Shown: piece by piece, positions 44,783-57,377 of the stretch
How positions within the stretch are numbered: position 1 is the first letter of the stretch
Layout: every line of letters starts with the position of its first letter
Assembly: GCA_010093685.1 (NCBI GenBank)
Contig: MU006216.1
Span: forward strand, 2,164,487 to 2,228,486
From: Ophiobolus disseminans
Taxonomy: Eukaryota; Ascomycota; Dothideomycetes; Pleosporales; Phaeosphaeriaceae
Direction of reading: 5' to 3'
Length of the DNA stretch: 64,000 bases
Program-made: the position numbers and the translations under genes
Notes under the pieces: model-generated
What the model was told of the DNA's origin: nothing
The model's input: the letters and a program-made list of their open reading frames with translations, nothing else
The model's database searches: none

Positions 44783-45600
44783 GGTATGAGTTGGGTGGTG
44801 ATGCGGGTGACGTGTGGTTACTTACGAGGCCATAATTTCTGATGTTTCTGAGGTTGTTTACTGCGAGAGGCGCGTGAAAAGATGCAAAGACGTCACCGGC
44901 CATGGCAGGTTGGACCCCGCCAGGGTCTCCGGTGGTAGCGTGGGGCAGGTCGATCAGGAACGAATGCATGCGACCAACTCTCAGCGCAAGGCTGCCACAA
45001 CTCCGCGAGGGTTGACCATCTGCGCCCAACTTCACAGTGCTGTTTGTGCTTTACTAGGCTCCGGACATATGTTGCCGCCACAACTTGCTCATATATCGGA
45101 CATCGGGTCCCAATGTTGTGCATGTCCGCCATCTCAACAGCGATACGCGCTTAGTAGCAGAGACACAGTGTCCTTTATCGAAGGATCACCAAGCACTTCA
45201 TTTCCGCCGTCTCCAAACTTTCCCCTTCAATGCATGTTCCGCGCCACAAAACAGTCCGAGGCTCAAACGACACACGAGCTGACGCGCAACTGGTTCCAGC
45301 GTTCCGCAACGTGGTTTCCAAAGCTTCGATATGTCAGCGGGGCCGTCGATAATCTGTAGCAATCTAGCCGAATTACACCACCATGTTGAAACTTGCGCAA
45401 TCCCCTCTTTGTCTAAGCTGCCGTTGGCTAATCTATATATACCACGCGTGCCACCTGCCTGAGTTCCGCTTCACAACCACAGCAAACATCATCCGCGCAA
45501 ACCACGCCTACAAGTACCTCGACTAACCCCGCGCATCCACACCACAATCCAGCAACGACTCCACACCCCCAAACCTTCACACCCTCCCACAGCCTACAAA
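44783..45600. other. Divergent intergenic region between PALA and ATX1
   Basis: About 820 nt carrying both promoters. The last 150 nt before ATX1 are C/A-rich with a TATATATA-like run at 45435-45441. No gene recognised. Confidence 0.55.
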
Positions 45601-45910
45601 ATGTCCCACACATACAAGTTCAACGTCGCCATGAGCTGCGGTGGCTGCTCTGGAGCAGTCGAGCGCGTCCTCAAGAAGCTCGATGGTGAGCGATTTCCAT
45701 AGCGATACTGCATCCGACCATCCGTGATCAAGCGCTAAGAGTATCACAGGCGTCGAGTCCTACAACGTCTCCCTCGAGACCCAGACCGCCGAAGTTGTCG
45801 CCGCCGACTCGCTCACATTCGACACCGTCCTCGAGAAGATCCAGAAGACCGGCAAGAAGGTCAAGTCCGGCGAGGCGGACGGCGAGCAGAAGTACACCGC
45901 AGAAGCCTAG
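45601..45910 (+). CDS. ATX1: ATX1-type copper chaperone
   Basis: Small cytosolic metallochaperone that passes Cu(I) to the P-type ATPase Ccc2 in the Golgi. Exons 45601-45685 and 45750-45910 join in phase over a 64-nt intron to 81 residues. The HMA fold is complete: TYKFNVAMSCGGCSGAVERV with the metal site MSCGGC (Met11, Cys13, Cys16), then GVESYNVSLETQTAEVVA and VLEKIQKTGKKVKSGE, where the lysine patch near Lys62-64 is the region that contacts the ATPase in known Atx1 proteins. The length is right for the family. Confidence 0.94.
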
Positions 45911-47139
45911 GCTCTCAGCATCGACTTTCTTGTAGCGTTTGAATTTGGGCGGCGAGCGACGGATACCACAACTCGGCGGGCGGGTGAAGTCACACACCCG
46001 CCATAGCACTTCCATGTATGAGTTGAGGACAAGGACACCAGCTTCGGCAATGGAACTCCCAAACGTGAACACTGTCCCATGCGTGACCATCCGTGAATCC
46101 AGCATGCCGGGCATATCTTCACTCTAAACCCATGAGTATAGGTACATGCCGTCGAGTATAGCCCATCAATAATTTCATGCCTCATTGAGCATTCATGCAT
46201 GCACAGGTGACCCCACGCTGCACGCACGAAACAATGATAGACAGCGCTGTGGCTGCGGCGTCTCGGTGTTTGATCACGACGGCTCCTGCCCCATGCGGGC
46301 GCTGAGGTCACATGCGACGAAGTAAACTCGGGTTGCTTCGCCGGCATCTCGACAGCCGTCCTTTCTAGACTCACTCGCATCATTCCGCATTCTATCTTCG
46401 TCGCAATACCCTCCCGCAACTGATGTAATCTCGGTGGCAGATGACTTCTCGCATCTGTAATGCCTGAGCTTTGAGGCGCCCGCCGTCCTCTTAGAGTCAA
46501 GCTCTACCTCCGCATTCCCGGTCCTTTCCTCAGGAACCGCTTTCACAGCCACCTTTTCATCAGAACTGGGTCATTTGCAAGGCCAAGTGCTTACCCACTG
46601 TCGGCGCTCCCGTTGCTCGTGCCGTGCAGGGGATCTTGGTCCAACAGCATGAACGCGAATTGTGCTGCCTGGCAGCCTCAAATGAGCTAATACCACTACA
46701 TACCCCAACGTGCACCAGGCAGCCAGATACGCACTCTCCAAGGGAACACGTAGCTTGATTGGCTTGTGCCGGACCACAAATGGCGGAATTCCATCTGTGC
46801 AAAAACTTGCCATTCGCTACGCAATGCGCATTGGAGCTGAAAGGGAATGGTCGGGAGTTGTCGGACGGAAGTACTCGAGGTAAGCGAACTTCTGCACCCT
46901 CACAAGCCCTCGTATAGTGCGACGTTTCAGGTAAGCGTACGGCCCGTCGTCGATATGACGCCCTAGAATGGATTCTTGGGGAGTCTAAGCTCCATGGTGC
47001 AGGCCAGCCACCTTGGACTATAAAACCGAACCTGAGGCCGCAGGTGATAACTACACTCGCCTCAGCATTTGCTTGAGCCACCTTTCTACCTCAACCGAGA
47101 CCTTCTATATCACTGTCATCTTTTTCAAATACTTTCCTT
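45911..47139. other. Intergenic region
   Basis: About 1.2 kb. Minus-strand frames up to 197 codons overlap the ATX1 3' side but show no domain. The right end is the promoter of the DJ-1-like gene. No repeat or RNA gene recognised. Confidence 0.5.
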
Positions 47140-48366
47140 ATGCCGTCGCCACCAATATCATTCAATACCTCATTTCCAAGTGACGCCGATCTCTTTTACG
47201 TCTGCACAACATCTTCGACATCTGCGGAAGACCTCAACATCCACTACGCACCTCCATCAAAATCGTCTTTGAAGATCGGAGTCGTCATTCTCGGCCAAGC
47301 CCCCAGCCAGTTGCTAGACTTCGCTCCCCTTGATCTGCTGGCCATGATTGGGAGAAACAGAATGAGCACTTTGAACGCCTCTACAGCCGCTCTCGATGAA
47401 GCAGTGGACGAGATTGATATTCGCTATGTGACAGCAAGCGGAGAAGGCTCGTTTCCGGTCACAAGTGGCGGCCGCATCCCCACAACGGTGAGCTGAAGCT
47501 CAAATTGCTACACCGCTAGCACGATCGATGCCTCGCCATACCCCAAAAGCCACACTCCTGGCCATGAAGCCATTCCTGGTCACGCTGGATTCGCCTGGAC
47601 TTGGCTACTCATTCGAGACAGCCATCGATAGACAGTCTGGCAGGGAGAAAAGGTTACCACCTGCCCAATCCACCCTTCACTGGGCCCTGCAGCAATATGT
47701 GTCCCTTCTCAGTCGATATGCCGAGCGCTACATTTCTGACAAGCCCCTTGTATCACAGCCTCGATACCTCCGGCATACTTTGCAGCCTTCATGAGAATCC
47801 TACGAAGATATGCTAGGATAGCCTGGCTTGGATACACTTACGACTCGGCAGCGTCCTTCTCAAGATGAGACACAGATTAACGCAGGGTTTGGCGCCCCCT
47901 CCATCTACGTCCGATCAACAATACGAGCAAAGAGCTGACTGTGTGCTAGAATTCGTTCGACAACGCACCACAATTTGACATCCTCATCGTCCCGGGTTCT
48001 TTCTCATCCAGCGAACTACCTGTCTCAGCAATAGCTTTCCTCACAACGCAGAGCTCCCATTCAAACTTCATCGCCACCATGAGCATCGTGTCCGGCATCC
48101 TCCACCTCATCCAGACAGGCATCTTTCACAAGCGCCGCGCAGCCGCACCACGTAACCTACTTCCAGCGCTCAAACAACGCTACCCCGAAACTTTCTGGCG
48201 CGCTACTCCCTGGGAGCGACACGACAAACTCTGGAGCAGCAATTCCGCCGTCTCAGCTCTCGACATGGTGCGGACCTTTATGCGGGAGTATTTCTGGGAC
48301 CGCGCGGAAGCTGTGGAATGCGTGCTGAACGCTGTTGGTATCGGATCGTTGGATGAATGCGAGTAA
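47140..48366 (+). CDS. DJ-1/PfpI-like protein with Ser in place of the nucleophile Cys
   Basis: Two exons (47140-47487, 47950-48366) joined in phase to 254 residues. Family landmarks: LKIGVVILGQAPSQLLDFAP at the start of the domain, then FDILIVPGSFSS, the nucleophile-elbow region FIATMSIVSGILHLIQTGI and the end SSNSAVSALDMVRTFM, which corresponds to the family's SSGVSAGIDM region. In active members the elbow carries Cys (T-V-C-T/A); here it reads T-M-S, so the cysteine chemistry (glyoxalase, isonitrile hydratase or redox) is probably lost or changed. The intron is 462 nt, several times longer than others in this window, and contains an 88-codon open frame of no known kind. Function unknown. 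Confidence 0.75.
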
Positions 48367-49005
48367 CGACCATGTACTGTTTTTGGTGCTTTTCATTGGG
48401 ATGACTCTCGACTCTTGCTGTTGTATTATACCCCCTTCTCTGATGCGGACTTGGGCACATGGGGAGTTTGCTATTGCTGTATCTTGTTTTTGAAGTTAGG
48501 GGTATGGTTCGAATTGTACCACCACGATGAGGCTGTGGATTGAGCGTTCGATTTGGAACAGGCTCTCCGGTCTCAATGTATTATATTTACACTTGGTTGG
48601 GATAGATTTGATCGAACCGGGTTCTTTTTCGTTTTTGCTTTTACTAACATTTGTTTCCTCCCTGCTTTCTACTATCATTTGTTTCCTTCCCACTTTTTAC
48701 TGGCATTTGTATCAAGCCATGGACAAAACACATTTTTGCACATGAAGAAACTGACGAAAATACTGACCACTGTACATTGGCATAGCTCCGAGCTTAAGTA
48801 TAGACAAGCAGCCTCGCTCATCATAGTAGGAATAACCTCCCACATCTTGCCCTGCTAATCGTCATACCAACACCACCAGTAAGTAACCCTCATTCCATCG
48901 ACGCAATCAATTTCCCAATCCCTTCCTTCCATCAAAAACATAAGTCTCCTCCTTCCAACCATCATTCGCAAGTAAACACACCCACACACTCCAACCCACG
49001 ACCTC
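48367..49005. other. Convergent 3' intergenic region
   Basis: About 640 nt between convergent genes, with T-rich stretches (48600-48720). No gene recognised. Confidence 0.5.
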
Positions 49006-51855
49006 TCACATAAGCCCCTCCTTCTCTGCCCCAAGCTCCAACACCTTCTTCCCCTTCCCCTTCGCCCCCGTCCTCCTGCGCACCAACCCCCCACCCCTCA
49101 GCCTAGCTTTCCCCGCATCGTACCAATTGCCCTGACTATCGCTCTCGGGCCACGCACTTCCGCCCGAGACTTCACTTTCACGCGGCAGCGCTGGAGGGGC
49201 GTCGAGCGTGCGTTCGGGACTCGTTGGAGGAACATGCGCTGCCGCAGCCGTCGCAGGAGCAAAATCCATCTCCTCCACGCCCTCGGCACCTAAGCGCGCT
49301 ACTTCCCTGCCCTTGCCTTTATCCCTCTTATTCTGCGGGATCCACGTATCCGCACCTGCAAATGCCTCCACGGCCATGGGATTCAGCCAGGGCATCGCAG
49401 CGGCGAATTGTCTGGGGTTGATATCCGGCGCGCGATTCGAGTGAGTTTTATACGCCGGGTCCGAGGGCACAGCGAGGATGAAGCGAGCTATTTTGCCAGT
49501 TGCGTGGCGTGCGCGGTCGAACGAGGATGAGGATGCGGATGAGGGTGTGCGGGGGCGGGTAGGAGATGTTGTTGCTGTGGGATTTGTGGTGCGGGAGTGT
49601 TTTGCGACGAGGGATTGCCAGGTGCTGGGTTGGGTGGTTTGGTAGATGTGCTTGTAGATTGCGTAGCCGTTTGCGGTTTTCATTGCTTCGAGGACTGCGT
49701 GTTCGTTTGAGAGGAGCTGGGGTTGAGTCAGTCTCGAGGTCATGTATTATGGCAACTGCTGCAGGCTCATCCTTTCGTCGCCATAGTTGTAGAGTGAACG
49801 TACCACATACTGCGATGTCTCCGCACAGTGCCTCAACGCATGATCCTTGTTCCGAGTAAGATATTCACTGTGTCCCTCGAACTGCTCTTGCGTCATCCTA
49901 CCCATCTGGACCTCTCCTCTGAGTCGCGATATTTCCTCGTTGAAGTGCGTCATCACGTCCTCACAAAGCCCGCGGAACTGCGCTTGTGCGACCAATTGCT
50001 GCGCGTGATACTCCTCGGCATTGAAAGGCTGGACTGGCGAGTGTCCAACTGGAAACTGACGACCGCGCCATGGTCCGCCAGCCGCACTGACTGATTCGCC
50101 GAATCCTAGAGACTGGAGATCAATACCATCGTCTGAAGATCCTGCAGGTGATGGGGGACGCGGCAGATGTAGGTTGGTGCGTATTGGCTGTTGCCTACCT
50201 TCCCCAACATCGCTAGGGAGATATGGATGCTGTCTCTCAGGCATTGGCGTCTCATAGCTGGCCTGTGGACGAGGTGACCCTGAGTCCTTTGGAAGAGGAG
50301 GTGGAGGCGGCGGTAGTGCTCGTCCTGATGGCACGGTTGACGGTGGATTGTTCCATCTTTTGTCTGTTCTGGTGTTGTAGCTCACCCCAGAAGGCGACGA
50401 TTCTAATTGCTCTCTTTCATCTGATGATAGCCTCCTAGGGGACCATGGGACCGTCCCACGAGAACGAAAGCCACCCTTTGTACTGGCTGACAGGAATATT
50501 TTGGGTGTTTGAGGTCGGCCACTGGGGAGTTTTGGATGTTTACTGGAGGCGGGCGACGATGGGCCAGCGACGGCGCAGAAGACTGTCGATGCTGCGAAGC
50601 GATCTGTGTACTTGTTTCTGTCCCTTTCGGTCTGATCGTTGGTGTTTTGCTGAAGTAGCATCGATCGCCGACGTTCCTCCAATACGGACTCCTCATCAGA
50701 CCATTCACGCTCCGTGGCAATGGATGGTCTACCCTTGGCACTGCCACCGACAGTCGCAGAGGTAGCTCCAGCGTGTGGAACTCCAGCCTGGGCGCCCATC
50801 AAGTTGTTTCCCCTCGATATTGACGCCGGTATACCGCTGTGGCCGTTTCCAGACTTGACGCTGCTCGGCTTTATCCTCACGGATGACTCCTTGCCACCCT
50901 GCCCCATCGTCAAGTTGTTCCACCAACCGCCTCCACCTCGCAAGGTCGGCGACGGCTGTATATTTGGCTGATTTATGCTTTCCATAGATGTACGCAAGGG
51001 CGGCGACTTTGGCGGAGACTGTGCAGTGATATAGTCTTGCGTGTTTGTGGGAATGAAGTTGCCATAGGCGTCCCTGCCGTTATCCATCGGAGAAAGTGGA
51101 GACACTGGCGAGGCGAAATTGCGCCTGGTGGACGATGGTGAAGTGACAATCGAGCGTGAAGCGCGTTGTTGTTCGGATACGCGACTCGCTGTCTTACTTG
51201 CTTGAGACACGCGATCGACCTCTAATGTTGGGACGGCGAATGTTCCACGGTGCAGCCATGCTTCGACTCTTGCATCCTCTCCAGCTACGGTGACTCTGTC
51301 AGATGTGCCGTCATGGCTGGGAAATATTGTGAATGAATCCGGACCATCGTGGGTTCGCATTTTGGCCATGGCGTCCTCGATCTCACGCTGCCTCGCTACC
51401 TTCTCTTCTCTTCGACGTATGGACGGAAGCTGCCCCGAACCTAGATATGCTGAGTACCTCTGCAAGCCGTTGGTCAGGCTGCTACTCGTGCTTGCTCGCG
51501 ATGTATTTTCTGCATCGCCCCACAATGGCGAAGTTTCTTTCACTTCGCTGCCCCTTGGTTTCACGCTGCCAAATGCAATTCCGCGAACGTTGTCTCTCTG
51601 CCACAAGCTAACCCCACCATCTTCGTTGGATGTTGTGCTTACAAGTCTTTCTTGTGTGTCGTCAAGCTCGCCATCGACTTCCTCAATGATGGTCTGTGTC
51701 ACTGAGGGCGACGGCTGAGTGCTGCGACAATCCGGAAGGCTAGGCACTGGGGAGCGTCCTTTGTATACATCTAAATCATCAACTCGGCGAGGGTTCCGCA
51801 ACGGAATGGGAGGAGGCACTTTCTCATGCTTGTCAGGATGCTGAAATGGTGCCAT
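49006..51855 (-). CDS. Large Ser/Pro-rich hypothetical protein
   Basis: Exons 49804-51855 and 49006-49716 join in phase (donor GTACGT, acceptor CCCCAG) to 920 residues starting MAPFQHPDKHEKV. The splice is chosen because it removes a stop and a spurious start and gives AETSQYVLLSNEHAVLEA, a continuous helix. The first ~600 residues are disordered and rich in Ser, Pro, Gly and Arg, with a PPPPPP run. A helical, likely coiled-coil block follows (FNEEISRLRGEVQMGRMTQE). The C-terminal domain has ANGYAIYKHIYQTTQPSTWQ and a basic tail, GAKGKGKKVLELG. No catalytic motif is visible. The family is not recognised; a scaffold or cytoskeletal-type role is only a guess. Confidence 0.72.
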
Positions 51856-52544
51856 TGAAATGCTGGGGCAAAAGATTTGATGTGGAGCATACAATGTAGT
51901 GAAGCGATAACCACAAGACAACAGGCAGAGACCTGTGAAGCTGAGGCCGGAAACGTGCCTTGATGCATCTTTGCCAACGACGAATGCAAACCATGTGACA
52001 TTATGTGTCAGCCGTTTGTGTTCATTGAATGGATGCGGTGCCGGCACACGGCCTATTGGCAGGTGTCGAAGCAAGGTCCTTTTTGGCCGTGACTGCTTGA
52101 GCCAATGTAATCCTTCTTTGCGTTTGCACGCAGTTGTGACTGGACGCTACTTCGTGAAATGCCATTTGGGGGCGCGCCGATTGTCTAGCCTGGTGCAGGC
52201 CAGCGGCTGATTCAATGTGATCCCCACGTGTAAAAGAATCCAACCCGACAAACAATGCGCCGCATGTGCTCGAAGAAATAAAATTGGGATTACTTGCAGG
52301 CAAAAGGCCACACCAAATACTAAACAGTAGCTCCTACACGACCAACTCAGGCGTGGGTCTCCAATAACGCCAATAGCCCAATGCTGCCAGTATCCGTACC
52401 GTGGAGATGCTGCGATGTATATACAGACAAGAAATATGAACGGACTCGGACGCGCTTGATGACAGCTTCTTGCTCCCAACATTATGAACGCCCCAGAGGG
52501 TATCTTTTGATGTAAATGTCCGGTGACGAGGTCTCAACTGCGTA
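51856..52544. other. Intergenic region
   Basis: About 690 nt: promoter of the Ser/Pro-rich gene and 3' side of the NAD carrier gene. Short frames only. Confidence 0.5.
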
Positions 52545-53814
52545 CTACTCTTCATCTCGCAACCGCCTTCCCTCGTTCTTCAGTTTCTGATGGACCATCT
52601 TGAGGGACTCAAAAGTCATCATTGTGGTGACAGCGGCAGGCACTGCGCGGACCATGTTAGTGCCCATACCATTGTAGAAGGCTCTCCAGCCTTCTTCATG
52701 GAGAATTACGGCGCACGTCCGAACGACACCGCGATACCGGGGCAAATTAACCATGCCGTCAGACGACGAGGTACCTGGGGGTCGAGTTTGGTACTCTGTG
52801 CCACTTTGCCCGCCTCGAAACGATACGTGATCATGCGACTGCGTTGGCAACGACCGCTGCTGGGTCTGCAGCCTCGTGCGTAGGACCTCGTGGGGGTATG
52901 TGGCCGAGGTGGCAACGATTTTGCTCAGCACCGTGGCGCTGGCAATGCCAAACCAGTGCATGTTCTCCATGTTCGCGTCTGTCTTTCCCATCTCCAGGCC
53001 GGTAAACTTCATCTTGAGAAACTCGTACAAGGGGAACTGAATGGCAACATGGGTGAGGCCGAGCAGGGCGGGGGAAAGGCCGGAGTAAAAGGACGCGACG
53101 CCCTCTTTTGCGTACATCTTGCGGAAAGCATCGAATGTGTTCTTGTAGTGCCATGGCGGGCGATGGTCGTCTGATGCGCGCGCGCTTACTTGGGACATGA
53201 GTCTTGTCTTGACGACCCAGATGGGGTTGGTCACGAGCGTGGAGCATCCACCGGCGGCGACGGAGGCGAGCGTCCGTGCGAGCCACTTATTTTCTGCACA
53301 CCTGTTAGCGTCCATACTGCAGCGCTCTCAGGTGTTACTGACCCATGCGCTGGTTCAGAAACTCCTTGGTCGACTCGTATGTGCTCATGTAGACGGCCCA
53401 CGTGGGGATGTAGCCCAGCAGCATCGGCCCGAGTCCTCTGTACAGGCCGCGGACGCCGTCTTCTCTCCAGATGACGCGGGCCGTGCCTGTGAGGCCCTTG
53501 TATACTGCGCGCGTCGGTCCAGTGTACTTTCTAGGGCGGAAGGAGCCTTGGGCTTGCAGGCGCGTCTTGATGACATCGAGTGGGCACGTCACTATGCCGG
53601 AAGCCACGCCCGCAGAAGCTCCGCAGAGGGCATTGATGGGCCCGTCTGGCAGCTGGGCGACTTTCAGGGCGAGGCTGGCCAGAGGCGAGCTCGAGCTCCA
53701 ATTGCTGGTATCTGGCGGACCCGCCATGTCGCGGAGCTGCCTCTTCACGGGGGCCGGCGCATACTGGTCGGGGGAGGTAGTGGGGGACGGCGGCTCGGGC
53801 GCGTTCGAGGACAT
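52545..53814 (-). CDS. Mitochondrial NAD+/nucleotide carrier (SLC25, YIA6/NDT1-like)
   Basis: Inner-membrane carrier. Exons 53343-53814 and 52545-53293 join in phase (donor GTCAGT, slightly off consensus) to 406 residues. Three mitochondrial-carrier repeats are visible with their signatures: CPLDVIKTRLQAQG, NPIWVVKTRLMSQ and YPHEVLRTRLQTQ. The second, with Trp in P-I-W-V-V-K, is typical of the NAD, pyrimidine-nucleotide and folate/FAD branch. The assignment to NAD follows from overall similarity to the Yia6/Yea6 type, but pyrimidine nucleotides remain possible. The N-terminus carries a ~60-residue Pro/Ser-rich extension, and an insert of about 40 residues lies in the third repeat. It shares a divergent promoter with QCR7. 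Confidence 0.87.
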
Positions 53815-54318
53815 GGTATGGGCTGCGGGTGCATAGCTATTAGAGTCGTTCACCACGCCGCGGCGGAGAGGGTGCGTGCATACAGTCCGTCGTCCCCTTT
53901 GCGGTGCCTCAGTGTGCGGAAGCCCCGCAGCACTCGAGTGACACAATGGCTAGCGCTTGTCCGGCTCCATTGACGGGCAGCGGCAGTGAAAAGGTCGTCA
54001 GGTGCAGGCGCAGTGTGGGAGTGCGTTGGGCGGGTGCCGGTGCCGGTGCGGTGTGCGGGCAGCAGCTCGGTGTTCAGACGTCACAGCGAGAGGAGCACGA
54101 GGCGAAGCCGGTCACTGGCGGGGAAAACTGGCAAGCTTGCTCGCTGAATAACATGCCCTGTCCCGCGGGGGCCCAAGCGCACCATCGGCCGCACCCTCCC
54201 CCAATTGGCGTTCAGGGCTTTCGCTGACGAAGACACCGACCTCACCACTTGGACTTTCTGCAATTGACCGCCGCCCACGCCTCCCACACCTGCGCACCCC
54301 CGCCGAGTCGCCAAAAAT
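53815..54318. promoter_or_regulatory. Divergent promoter between NAD carrier and QCR7
   Basis: About 500 nt between two start codons facing away from each other, both for mitochondrial inner-membrane proteins. It contains CCAATTGG at 54201-54208, a palindrome with CCAAT on both strands. CCAAT is the core site of the fungal HAP/CBC complex, which controls respiratory genes. The last 60 nt before QCR7 are C-rich. Functional use of the site is inferred. Confidence 0.5.
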
Positions 54319-54920
54319 ATGTCTGCGCCGTCGCTCGCCCCATTTATCAACAAGCGCCCATGGCTGCTGCGCTGGATGAAGCCGCTCGCCAACTGGTACA
54401 CCAACGCCGCCGGGTACAGGAAGCTCGGATTGAGGTACGCACCGCGGGGACTGCCGACATGGAGGGGGGAGATTGGGACATGTGTGGAGAATATGGGAAG
54501 GCAGGGCAGATGGGCTAACACGGATGCCACACAGAGCCGATGACCTGCTCCCCGAAGAGAATAACGTCGTCCAGACCGCCCTCAAGCGCCTCCAGCCCCA
54601 GGAGGCATACAACCGCGTCTTCCGCCTACGACGCGCCATGCAGGTACATCTCTCGATGTTGAAGGATGGCGAACAGCTACTAAACTGCAGCAGCTATCCA
54701 TGACGCATCAACTTCTGCCAAAGGAGGAGTGGACCAAGCCGGAAGAGGTGAGCATATGATCAAAAGGAGCATATACTGGCTGCTTATCATATCGCAGGAC
54801 ACACCGTATCTCTCCGAACTCATCACAGACATCGAGACCGAGATGGCCGAGCGCGAGGATCTGGAGGCCATGGTTATCAGCAAGAGGCAGAGGAACGCCA
54901 ACGCATCAAGCGGCCACTAG
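54319..54920 (+). CDS. QCR7: Ubiquinol-cytochrome c reductase subunit 7 (complex III, 14-kDa subunit)
   Basis: Matrix-facing subunit that stabilises cytochrome b in complex III. Four exons: 54319-54434, 54535-54643, 54694-54747 and 54798-54920, giving 133 residues. Family features: LAPFINKRPWLLRWMKPLAN and NAAGYRKLGLR at the N-terminus; ADDLLPEENNVVQTALKRL; AYNRVFRLRRAMQ followed by LSMTHQLLPKEEWTKPEED; and TPYLSELITDIETEMAERED at the end. All introns are GT-AG. The length is close to the 122-130 residues usual for the family. Confidence 0.95.
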
Positions 54921-55705
54921 ATGCTGTATATATCAGGCTGGACAGGAGCGATTTCACTTAGGGGGCAGATGATATCGAGCATGTGCATTAGAGTGTACCA
55001 CCAGCAATTTCCGTAACAAGACATCTCCATTGCAGTCAGGCTCTGTTCGTTGGTCATGAACGTTGCGCATGCGGTTTATGCAGGCAACAAGTTAGTTCGA
55101 TTTAGCTGGATCACGATTCCAAGGTTCATTTGACGTTTTCAGCAGCTTTGAGTGGTTGGTGATGCAATTGATGCAATTGGTCTTGGTGAATTTGACCAGT
55201 ATAGTTGGATGAGCAATTTTACAGGACAGCCGGCCCACAATTGAAGAGTACTGACTTGATCTACAATATAGCGAGCATTCTGCAGTACTAGTCGGGCATG
55301 GGCGGGCTGCTCACCTCAACATTTGCGATAATCTACCGACCATCTTACATACTTTCGAACAGTATAAAAGGTTCTAAAAACGGAAGGAACTTCTGTAGTC
55401 TAGTCTACCTCACAGGCGCACAGGATATTGTAGGCCTGCCAAGGTCGGGAGGATACGAGAATGCGATATGTCAGCATGTCAGGTGCTCAGGCGTCACCTC
55501 CGCACCAGCTCTCCGCGTCTCGCGTCAGCTTCCCAGACTTTCATCAACACCACGAAACCGTATGCTGTTCTTCAGAAAACTAATAAAAACAGTACCAAGA
55601 TTCACAGTACGCCTCAATTATGTTCGCATGCACCCCAAACTGATCGTATGACGTCAGACGCTCCTTACCACCAACACTCTTCGAAACGGTGCAAAGCTTC
55701 CTAAC
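54921..55705. other. Intergenic region
   Basis: About 790 nt: QCR7 3' side and promoter of the glycosylase gene. A plus-strand frame of 117 codons (55298-55651) has no recognisable content. Confidence 0.5.
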
Positions 55706-57377
55706 ATGTCTTTAAGACGGTCAGCTCGCGTCGCAAGTAGCATCACTCCTATTCCTGCAGAGCAAAAAGCCACCAACGGCGATTCAAAGTACACCAAAAT
55801 CGAGAAAGCAGCTCCAGCACCAAAGAAGCGCAAAACAAAGGCCTCCACAGCCTTGCCAAAAGACGAACCAAATGAAACAGACTTCGCAATACCGTCTCTC
55901 CCTGCCACACCACTACCCAAGAAGCGCAAACAAGCAGCATCAGAATCTCCTACCAAACCACCACCCTTCACACCTACCCCATCCGGCGTGACCCTCTTCG
56001 CGTCCTCCACAGAACTATCTCACCCCCTCGAAAGCCTCGCATCCCTCCACCCCCGCCCAGCAGAACCCCACGCCACCAACGCCCCCATCGCCACGCCCGG
56101 CGGCTCGCGCGTCGTCGCATACCACTCGTCGCCCATCAAGCCCGAGGACCCGTCGCCGGTTAAGAAGCGCAAAGCGAAAGAAGTCGTGCCGCCAGATGTT
56201 GGCGCCTTGAAGCCGCCGACGTCGAACATCGATACTTTGTTGAAAGATGCGGAGGCGTTTTTGATCGGCGTGGATCCGAAGTTGAAGGGTCTGATTGAGA
56301 AACATCAATGTAAGATGTTCAGCCCTGAGGGGCTGAGGGAGGTGGTGGATCCGTTCACGGCGTTGGCGAGTTCGATTATGGGACAGCAGGTACGTCCATC
56401 AATTACGCTTGCAGAGCCTGAAGGGTAGGAGTATTTGGGATTGAACTTTGTGGGAGCCGTTAGCACAGGCTTTCAACAAAGTTCCACAGCGGCATGCAAC
56501 TGACGATACTCCTAGGTCTCCGGCGCCGCCGCGGCATCCATCCGTAAAAAATTCACAGCTCTCTTTCCAGACACGCACCCGGCTTTCCCGTCGCCAGCAC
56601 AAGTTGTCGCTCAAGATCTACCCACGCTACGCACAGCCGGCCTGTCCCAGCGCAAAGCGGAATACATCTCCGGACTCGCCGAGAAATTTTCAAACGGCGA
56701 GCTAACAGCGCAGATGCTAATCGCTGCGAGCGACGAAGAGCTGATTGAGAAGCTCGTAGCAGTGCGAGGACTCGGGCGCTGGAGTGTGGAGATGTTTGCG
56801 TGCTTTGGGCTGAAGAGGATGGATGTTTTTAGCACGGGGGACTTGGGTGTGCAGTATGTTGAAGGTTTCTATTGTCACGCAGACTTCCATTGGGATTTTG
56901 GAGCAAGATGGCAACAGGAGATATGTTTAGCTAACGCTTCACGTCACAACAGACGAGGCATGGCCACATACATCGGCAAAGACACCAGCAAACTAAAAAG
57001 CAAAGGCGGAAAATGGAAGTACGTATCTCCCTCCCCAACTCAGCCCTCCAAACACACAGCCTCCATGACTAAAGCACGCGCATCTCCCTTCCCCGAACAT
57101 CACCGGAAATCCCAAGTCCCTTCATTTTTCTCAACCGCTCCTACCGAACACTCACCTTGTTTACCCGCTCACATCCCCACCCCCACGCAGATACATGTCC
57201 GAGCAAGATATGCTCGCTCTAGCCGCCAAATTCTCGCCTTACAGGTACGTCGCGCCCATTTCCGGTGCATCTATCTCGTTACACACAGCAAGACTAAACA
57301 ACAAATGCCTCAGGTCGCTCTTCATGTGGTATATGTGGCGAATCGTCGACGTGGACGTTAGCGTGCTGCAGGAGTAG
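55706..57377 (+). CDS. MAG1: DNA-3-methyladenine glycosylase (HhH-GPD, MAG1/AlkA type)
   Basis: Base-excision-repair enzyme that removes alkylated purines. Five exons: 55706-56389, 56516-56853, 56953-57018, 57191-57244 and 57314-57377, in phase, 401 residues. The first ~170 residues are a Lys/Pro/Ser-rich nuclear-type extension with several KKRK clusters (APKKRKTKAS, PVKKRKAKE). The catalytic domain begins near DAEAFLIGVDPKLKGLIEKH and contains DPFTALASSIMGQQVSGAAA, the helix-hairpin-helix VRGLGRWSVEMFACFGL and the catalytic aspartate in VFSTGDLGVQ, followed by RSLFMWYMWR. All diagnostic elements are intact. Confidence 0.93.

Noticed and set aside
47528..47794. 88-codon frame inside the long intron of the DJ-1-like gene.
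   Set aside because: It does not join in phase with either exon and has no recognisable motif; mentioned only as part of the unusual intron.
53197..53973. 258-codon plus-strand frame antisense to the mitochondrial carrier.
   Set aside because: Antisense shadow of a well-supported carrier gene.
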